The notes under the pieces are model-generated. The model searched no databases. It had not been told where the DNA came from and saw only the letters and a list, made by a program, of their open reading frames with translations. A DNA stretch of 64,000 nt from Bryobacterales bacterium. GTDB taxonomy: Bacteria > Acidobacteriota > Terriglobia > Bryobacterales > Bryobacteraceae. Shown piece after piece: positions 59,857 through 64,000 of this stretch; the first letter of the stretch is position 1; every line of letters begins with the position of its first letter. Position numbers and translations under genes: made by a program. The stretch lies in assembly GCA_003136575.1 (NCBI GenBank), contig PLEX01000097.1, positions 109,683 to 173,682 of the forward strand. Direction: 5' to 3'.

Positions 59857-60630
59857 ATGAGAGTGGTACGCATCTTCCTCGCCTCAGCGTTAGCCAGCGG
59901 TGCTCCTTGCCAGACGCCGCCGGCGTTCGAAGTCGCGTCGATCCGGCCGTCGGATGGACATCTCGGCATCGACATGAAGACCTACCCGAACAGACTTTCG
60001 GCGACCGACGTCAGTCTGAGCCAGTTGATCGGGGCCGCATACGGCGTGGATCGCTGGCAAATTGCCGGAGGCCCCGCGTGGATTGCCAGCGACCGTTTCG
60101 ATATCGAAGCGAAGACGACGGAAGATCTGGACAGCGATCCGGATCGCGTGGTCGCCCTTGGCCGCCCCGCGCCGCGAAAGATGATGCTGATGCTGCAGAC
60201 CCTGCTTGCGGACCGTTTCAGCCTCAAGGTCCACCCCGAGACCAGGCAGGACAACGTCTTCGCGCTGGTGATTGCAAAGGGTGGCCCGAAGTTACAGGCG
60301 CCGAAGGACACGACGGAGTCGCATATCCGTAACGGTCGCACGGGTTCGCCACAGGAGCGCGCTATCACGTACTGGATGGAGGGCGCCAACGTTTCCCTGG
60401 ACCAGATAGCCCGCGAGCTGAAGGGCCACATGGGACGACCAGTGGAAGACCAAACCGGTCTGAAGGGCAATTACGACTTTCGCCTCGAATATGGCGACGA
60501 TTCCACAACCGGCAATGCCCCCGAGTTTCTGACCGCCTTTCAGGACGCAACCGGCCTGAGGCTGAACGCCGCGAAGGGTCCGGTGGAGTTTCTTATAGTC
60601 GACCACGCCGACAAGCCGTCGGCGAATTAA
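59857..60630 (+). CDS. TIGR03435 (DUF3738) family exported protein, first of a pair
   Basis: A 257-residue protein typical of Solibacter and relatives. After a short signal region come FEVASIRPSDG, QLIGAAYGVDRWQIAGGPAW and DRFDIEAKT, and then MLQTLLADRFSLKVHPETRQ, LVIAKGGPKL, RPVEDQTGLKGNYDF and LRLNAAKGPVEFLIVDHADKP. These are the complete family pattern. Its function is unknown; related domains are fused to BlaR1-type sensors, but no protease or membrane-helix domain is present here. It is followed by a paralogue in the same orientation. Confidence 0.85.
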   Translation: MRVVRIFLASALASGAPCQTPPAFEVASIRPSDGHLGIDMKTYPNRLSATDVSLSQLIGAAYGVDRWQIAGGPAWIASDRFDIEAKTTEDLDSDPDRVVALGRPAPRKMMLMLQTLLADRFSLKVHPETRQDNVFALVIAKGGPKLQAPKDTTESHIRNGRTGSPQERAITYWMEGANVSLDQIARELKGHMGRPVEDQTGLKGNYDFRLEYGDDSTTGNAPEFLTAFQDATGLRLNAAKGPVEFLIVDHADKPSAN

Positions 60631-60701
60631 TTAACCGACCGAACTAACGCCAGCCGATACTTCGCGTATAACGAAGCACAGATCGTCCGTGAAGGCCTGT
60701 T

Positions 60702-60721
60702 GGCAGGCGAAACCGCCTGCC
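60702..60721. repeat. REP-like palindrome, intergenic copy
   Basis: GGCAGGCG-AAAC-CGCCTGCC, followed by CCACA, is a perfect 8-bp hairpin between the two TIGR03435 genes. It is the counterpart of the one at 46699-46718. No T run follows. Confidence 0.75.
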
Positions 60722-60733
60722 CCACAAAGGCAA

Positions 60734-61543
60734 ATGCGACACGCACTTCCCCTCCTCGCGCTCATTCTCACGGCTCCAAAGGTCTTCGCCCAGACGCCCG
60801 CCACGTCGCTCCATTTTGAGGTTGCGTCGATCAAGCCGGCCGATCCCGACGCCCGTGGCAGTTCCATCATGACGGATCGTCTCGGCGGACTCAGCGTAAC
60901 GAATGTTCCCTTAAGGAATATCATCACGATGGCGTACGGCATCCGGGATTTTCAGCTGTCCGGCGGCCCCGGCTGGATCGGTACCGATCGCTACAACATT
61001 GTGGCGAAGCCGGAGCGGACTCCCGCCGCGCCACCGGAAAACCCCGATGAACGCACCATGACCGACGACCAGCGTAAGACCCGCGACGACCAATGGAAAG
61101 ACCGGGTCCGTTCGCTGCTGGCGGATCGGTTCGGTCTTGTGGTGCATACGGAGACCAAAGAGCAGCCGGTCTATGTGCTGACAGTCGCTAAGAACGGACC
61201 GAAGCTGAAAGTCGCCACTAACCCCGGGCTTGAACAGGGAGTTCGCGGCGGCCGGGGCCGCAGTCAGGGCATGGCTGCCCCGATCTCCATGCTGGTTAAC
61301 ACCCTGTCGAGCGCCACGGGACGCCCTGTCGTGGACAAGACCGGCCTGACGGAGAAATACGATTATGTGCTCGAATGGACCCCGGATCTTGCGGCTGCCG
61401 AGAGCACGGATTCCGCGCCGTCAAGTTCAGGACCGACGATCTTCACGGCGCTGCAGGAACAACTCGGTTTGAGGCTGGAATCGTCCAAAGGGCCGGTGGT
61501 TACCATCGTGATCGACCGCGTGGATCGTCCATCGGCCAACTGA
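60734..61543 (+). CDS. TIGR03435 (DUF3738) family exported protein, second of a pair
   Basis: A 269-residue paralogue of the preceding gene. A signal peptide (MRHALPLLALILTAPKVFAQ) is followed by FEVASIKPADPDA, LRNIITMAYGIRDFQLSGGP, GTDRYNIVAKPE, RVRSLLADRFGLVVHTETK and LEWTPDL, with the final LESSKGPVVTIVIDRVDRP. It differs mainly in a charged insertion near residue 100. ATG 60734 puts the signal at the N-terminus; a longer reading from 60689 goes through the REP-like hairpin. Function unknown. Confidence 0.85.
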   Translation: MRHALPLLALILTAPKVFAQTPATSLHFEVASIKPADPDARGSSIMTDRLGGLSVTNVPLRNIITMAYGIRDFQLSGGPGWIGTDRYNIVAKPERTPAAPPENPDERTMTDDQRKTRDDQWKDRVRSLLADRFGLVVHTETKEQPVYVLTVAKNGPKLKVATNPGLEQGVRGGRGRSQGMAAPISMLVNTLSSATGRPVVDKTGLTEKYDYVLEWTPDLAAAESTDSAPSSSGPTIFTALQEQLGLRLESSKGPVVTIVIDRVDRPSAN

Positions 61544-61872
61544 TAAGCAGGCGTCGGCACACTTAAGCCCGCGCCTTGTTCGTGTCCGCCGCGAACTCCC
61601 CGGCGACCCCTCCGATTCCGAACTCAGCGCCTGGGGCTGATCTCTTCGGCTGTCATCGTAAATCAAGAACATACGTCTTTTTGTAGATAACATTTGACAC
61701 TACTACGCTCGGGAGCTATACCTAAACTGTCAATTGTACTTTACATTAAGACAACGAATAGAGACATTATGAATCAGCTGAAACAAGCGGAAAATGGCTA
61801 TCAGTCGCGAATCCGGGCGAACGTTATACAGATCTTCCGCGGAACGGCGCGTGGGGGGCTGCTACGGCGCTC
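61544..61872. other. 329-base stretch, possible frameshifted start of the membrane-protein gene
   Basis: An ATG at 61769 begins a reading MNQLKQAENGYQSRIRANVI that is one frame away from the membrane protein at 61873. The two frames meet around a run of six G (61852-61857), after which the second frame reads AATALMAFG. A one-base change in the G6 run would join them. Left of 61769 nothing is recognised. Confidence 0.45.
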
Positions 61873-62190
61873 ATGGCATTCGGGCCAAAATTTCTTTGGA
61901 ACAGGGCACTCGTTTTCACGCTGCTGGCGGTCGGACTGGATGTTGCGGTAGGCGTCGGCATGATCCTGGCCAACAAAAACTACCTCGCGGGACTGGATGA
62001 GCTCCAGCGGAAGGTTCAACTAAACTCCATGGGAATCACGCTGGGTGTCGGCCTGATCGCCGGAGTCCCGATCTCGGTGTTGGACGCCTGCGACGTGATT
62101 CCATTCGATGCGGACATCGCGTACCTGCTGATTCTCATGACTCTTACGTTCGGGGTGGCCAACCTGTACGGCACGCGTCGGTACCGATGA
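61873..62190 (+). CDS. Small membrane protein coupled to a Xre regulator
   Basis: A 105-residue protein with about three membrane helices (residues 12-33, 55-75 and 82-98): LWNRALVFTLLAVGLDVAVG, QLNSMGITLGVGLIAGVPIS, YLLILMTLTFGVANLYG. A DELQRKVQL segment lies between helices 1 and 2. Such proteins are usually followed by a small helix-turn-helix regulator, as here (ATGA overlap), and may act as its membrane partner. ATG 61873 gives a short form; the native start may be at 61769 with a frameshift. Confidence 0.65.
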   Translation: MAFGPKFLWNRALVFTLLAVGLDVAVGVGMILANKNYLAGLDELQRKVQLNSMGITLGVGLIAGVPISVLDACDVIPFDADIAYLLILMTLTFGVANLYGTRRYR

Positions 62191-62414
62191 AGAATCGCTT
62201 CAAGGTCGAGCGCGACTGGACGCAGGCCCAGTTGGCCGACGCCCTCGATGTGTCCCGGCAGACCATCAACGCCATCGAGACGGGCAAATTCGATCCGAGC
62301 CTGCCGCTCGCCTTTCGGGCTGCCCGGCTGTTCGGTCTGCGCATCGAGGAAATTTTTCTCGACGAGGATCGCCGAAGTGTTGCAACGGAAGTCAACAAGG
62401 ATATTTATGTATGA
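62187..62414 (+). CDS. Xre/YozG-type helix-turn-helix regulator
   Basis: A 75-residue protein consisting of one HTH domain: NRFKVERDWTQAQLADALDV, then SRQTINAIETGKFDPSLPLA and LFGLRIEEIFLDE. This is the short YozG-like regulator class often paired with a membrane protein. Its ATG overlaps the upstream stop (ATGA), so the two are made together. Target unknown; autoregulation is usual for the class. Confidence 0.85.
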   Translation: MKNRFKVERDWTQAQLADALDVSRQTINAIETGKFDPSLPLAFRAARLFGLRIEEIFLDEDRRSVATEVNKDIYV

Positions 62415-62661
62415 ATTTACCTTGACGTTATACGGAAACTGTTTTTGAGTCCGAAGCGATGTTCGCGCTCCGGGGCCCCTGCCGACAGAGCGGGGACAAG
62501 GGCTACGGCCCGCGTTCGCCTCCCGCTCTGACCGCCGTCTGATGCAGTGGCAGAAACGCCGGGTGCGGATTCTGGCGTATCGACCGGGTGCTCGGGCGTT
62601 TCAGCGGATGAAAGCTCCGTCCGGGTCGAAGCGCGGAGGCTCGGCCCAAAGCCGATACGAC

Positions 62662-64000
62662 TCAGACCCGAGCCTTGCCCATGTCTTCAGCGAACTCCGC
62701 GCCAACGCCGCCGAAGTCCTCGTAAACCTCCCTGGCCCTGGCCAGGGCCGCATCCACATGCGGCAGGATGTTCTCGCGGCCAATCTCGTCCGCCAGTGCC
62801 GATTCCGAAATCAGCGCCTGCGGCTGATCTCTCGCTCCGCACAGTAGCAGCGTCCGGCCCGATTCCCGCAGGCGCTTTGCCAGTACTGCAATCGCATGGA
62901 GTCCGGTCGCATCGAGAGCGGTCATATTGCGCAGACGCAGCGCAAGCACGGGCGGAAACGTCGTCAGATCCCGGGTTGCCTCGGCCAGTTTCTCGGTTGT
63001 GCCGAAGAGGAAGGGCCCGTGGATGCGCAGAATCATCACGTACGGAGGCAACTGCTTATCCTGCAAAATGTGGGCGTAACCGGCGCGCAGATAGTCCTCG
63101 GTTACCGGCGTCACGCTGGTGGTTTCGGAGATGCGGTAGATGTAAAGCAGCGCCGCCAGAGCCATCCCCACTTCCACGGCGACCGTCAGATCGGCCAGCA
63201 CCGTCAGCCCGAAGGTCGCCGCCCAGACCAGGATATCCGCTCGCGAAAGCCGCAGAATGACGCGGATCTCGCGCCACTCGCCCATGTTGTAAGCCACAAC
63301 GAACAGCACGGCCGCGAGGGTCGCCAGCGGAATAAACTTCGCCACCGGCGCGGCAACCAGCAGGATCCCCAGCAAGGTCAGCGCGTGTATCATGCCCGCC
63401 ACCGGACTCTTCGCGCCGGAGCGAACGTTGGTCGCGGTGCGCGCGATTGCGCCCGTCGCGGGAATTCCGCCAAAAAGCGGAGAACAGAGATTGGCGATTC
63501 CTTGCGCGATCAGTTCCACGTTCGAGTTGTGCCGGTCGCCCGACATGCCGTCCGCCACCACGGCGGAAAGCAGGCTCTCGATCGCCGCCAGCGTCGCCAC
63601 GGTAAAGGCCGCCGGAATCAGAGGCACAATATTCACGTGACTCATATCCGGGATCGCGAATGGCGGAAATCCACGGGGAATGCCGCCGAACTTCGAGCCG
63701 ATCGTTTCAATCGGCAGATGGAATAGAACGCTCGCGCCGGTGCACAGCAGCAGAGCCACGATCGATCCGGGTATTCGCTTCGTCCAGCGCGGCAGGAAGA
63801 CCACCACGGCGAGAGAAAACAACGCCACGCCGATTGCCGCCCAGTTTGCGGTGCCAAAGTTTTCGGCGAGCACCCGCATCCTGGGCAGGAATTCGCTCGG
63901 AACCGCTGGGGTCGTCAATCCGAAAAAATCTTTGATTTCCGTCGAGGCGATCAGCAGCGCGATGCCGTTGGTGAACCCGATCGTCACCGGGCGGGGAATG
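62662..64000 (-). CDS. SulP-family anion permease with C-terminal STAS domain (start beyond the right edge)
   Basis: The visible 446 codons begin mid-protein at PRPVTIGFTNGIALLI and include SHVNIVPLIPAAFTVATLAAIESLLSA (the SulP core), GGIPATGAIARTATNVRSGA and ADILVWAATFGLTVLADLTV. After the last helix the STAS domain runs from VMILRIHGPFLFGTTEKLAE to LALRLRNMTALDATGLHAIA, with the conserved DATG loop. It is the sulfate/bicarbonate/dicarboxylate carrier type; the STAS domain mediates regulation. It differs from the STAS-less SulP at 12.3-13.6 kb. Confidence 0.9.
   Translation of the reverse strand, partial: IPRPVTIGFTNGIALLIASTEIKDFFGLTTPAVPSEFLPRMRVLAENFGTANWAAIGVALFSLAVVVFLPRWTKRIPGSIVALLLCTGASVLFHLPIETIGSKFGGIPRGFPPFAIPDMSHVNIVPLIPAAFTVATLAAIESLLSAVVADGMSGDRHNSNVELIAQGIANLCSPLFGGIPATGAIARTATNVRSGAKSPVAGMIHALTLLGILLVAAPVAKFIPLATLAAVLFVVAYNMGEWREIRVILRLSRADILVWAATFGLTVLADLTVAVEVGMALAALLYIYRISETTSVTPVTEDYLRAGYAHILQDKQLPPYVMILRIHGPFLFGTTEKLAEATRDLTTFPPVLALRLRNMTALDATGLHAIAVLAKRLRESGRTLLLCGARDQPQALISESALADEIGRENILPHVDAALARAREVYEDFGGVGAEFAEDMGKARV

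Overview
The window looks like chromosome from an acidobacterium of the Solibacter/Bryobacteraceae type. The clearest marker is a pair of TIGR03435 (DUF3738) proteins at 59.9-61.5 kb, a family expanded in Candidatus Solibacter. Large tricorn-like proteases, choice-of-anchor-D repeats, Tat-exported enzymes and a ThuA/EF-hand protein point the same way. Base composition is GC-rich throughout. The assignment rests on protein families read by eye, not on a search.

Layout. 0-6.2 kb: the 5' part of thiC, uppP, an AbiE-type toxin-antitoxin pair (abiEi-abiEii), an IS200-like element with a frameshifted tnpA, a metallophosphoesterase/AhpD-like/alkyltransferase-like operon and a brnTA toxin-antitoxin pair. 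6.2-17.1 kb: mostly minus-strand metabolic and transport genes (Gfo/Idh/MocA oxidoreductase, thiolase, rlmB, carboxymuconolactone-decarboxylase-like protein, phage-collar-domain protein, dicarboxylate symporter, SulP permease, Tat-exported aminotransferase, HEAT-repeat protein, HEIIH putative metalloprotease). 17.4-24.3 kb: three large exported enzymes (tricorn-like protease, ThuA/EF-hand protein, GH28 polygalacturonase). 24.3-32.2 kb: a decayed island with two partial ISKra4 copies, an IS4-like remnant, and broken ABC1-kinase, DUF302, methyltransferase and GntR genes, with a few small intact genes between them. 32.6-44.4 kb: a subtilase with NVVWGS repeats, an APC permease with a cytoplasmic tail, cca, a cupin, a VTT membrane protein, a quinone oxidoreductase inserted between two copies of a TPR gene 3' end, and a two-domain glycosyltransferase. 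44.6-53.2 kb: envelope genes, namely a TPR protein with a probable outer-membrane barrel, an overlapping TIM-barrel hydrolase-like protein, another barrel protein and a large repeat protein. 53.4-58.1 kb: a compact molybdenum hydroxylase operon (small [2Fe-2S] subunit, large Tat-exported subunit, XdhC chaperone, MocA-like cytidylyltransferase) behind a good sigma70-type promoter. 58.1-64 kb: a small exported protein, an amidohydrolase, the TIGR03435 pair, a membrane protein/Xre pair and the C-terminal part of a second SulP permease with a STAS domain.

How the genes fit together. The molybdenum operon appears self-sufficient: two catalytic subunits, a cofactor-inserting chaperone and a cofactor-modifying transferase. 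The glycosyltransferase, TPR-barrel protein and hydrolase-like protein are arranged like genes for making and exporting a polysaccharide, but the set matches no described system that I recognise. Both intact toxin-antitoxin operons have a palindrome over the promoter and little or no leader, which fits autoregulation. The clearest unexplained signals are small: a family of 20-nt perfect hairpins with 8-bp arms and 4-nt loops (one copy inside a coding region), an orphan minus-strand terminator in the island, and the EF-hand pair inserted in the ThuA domain.
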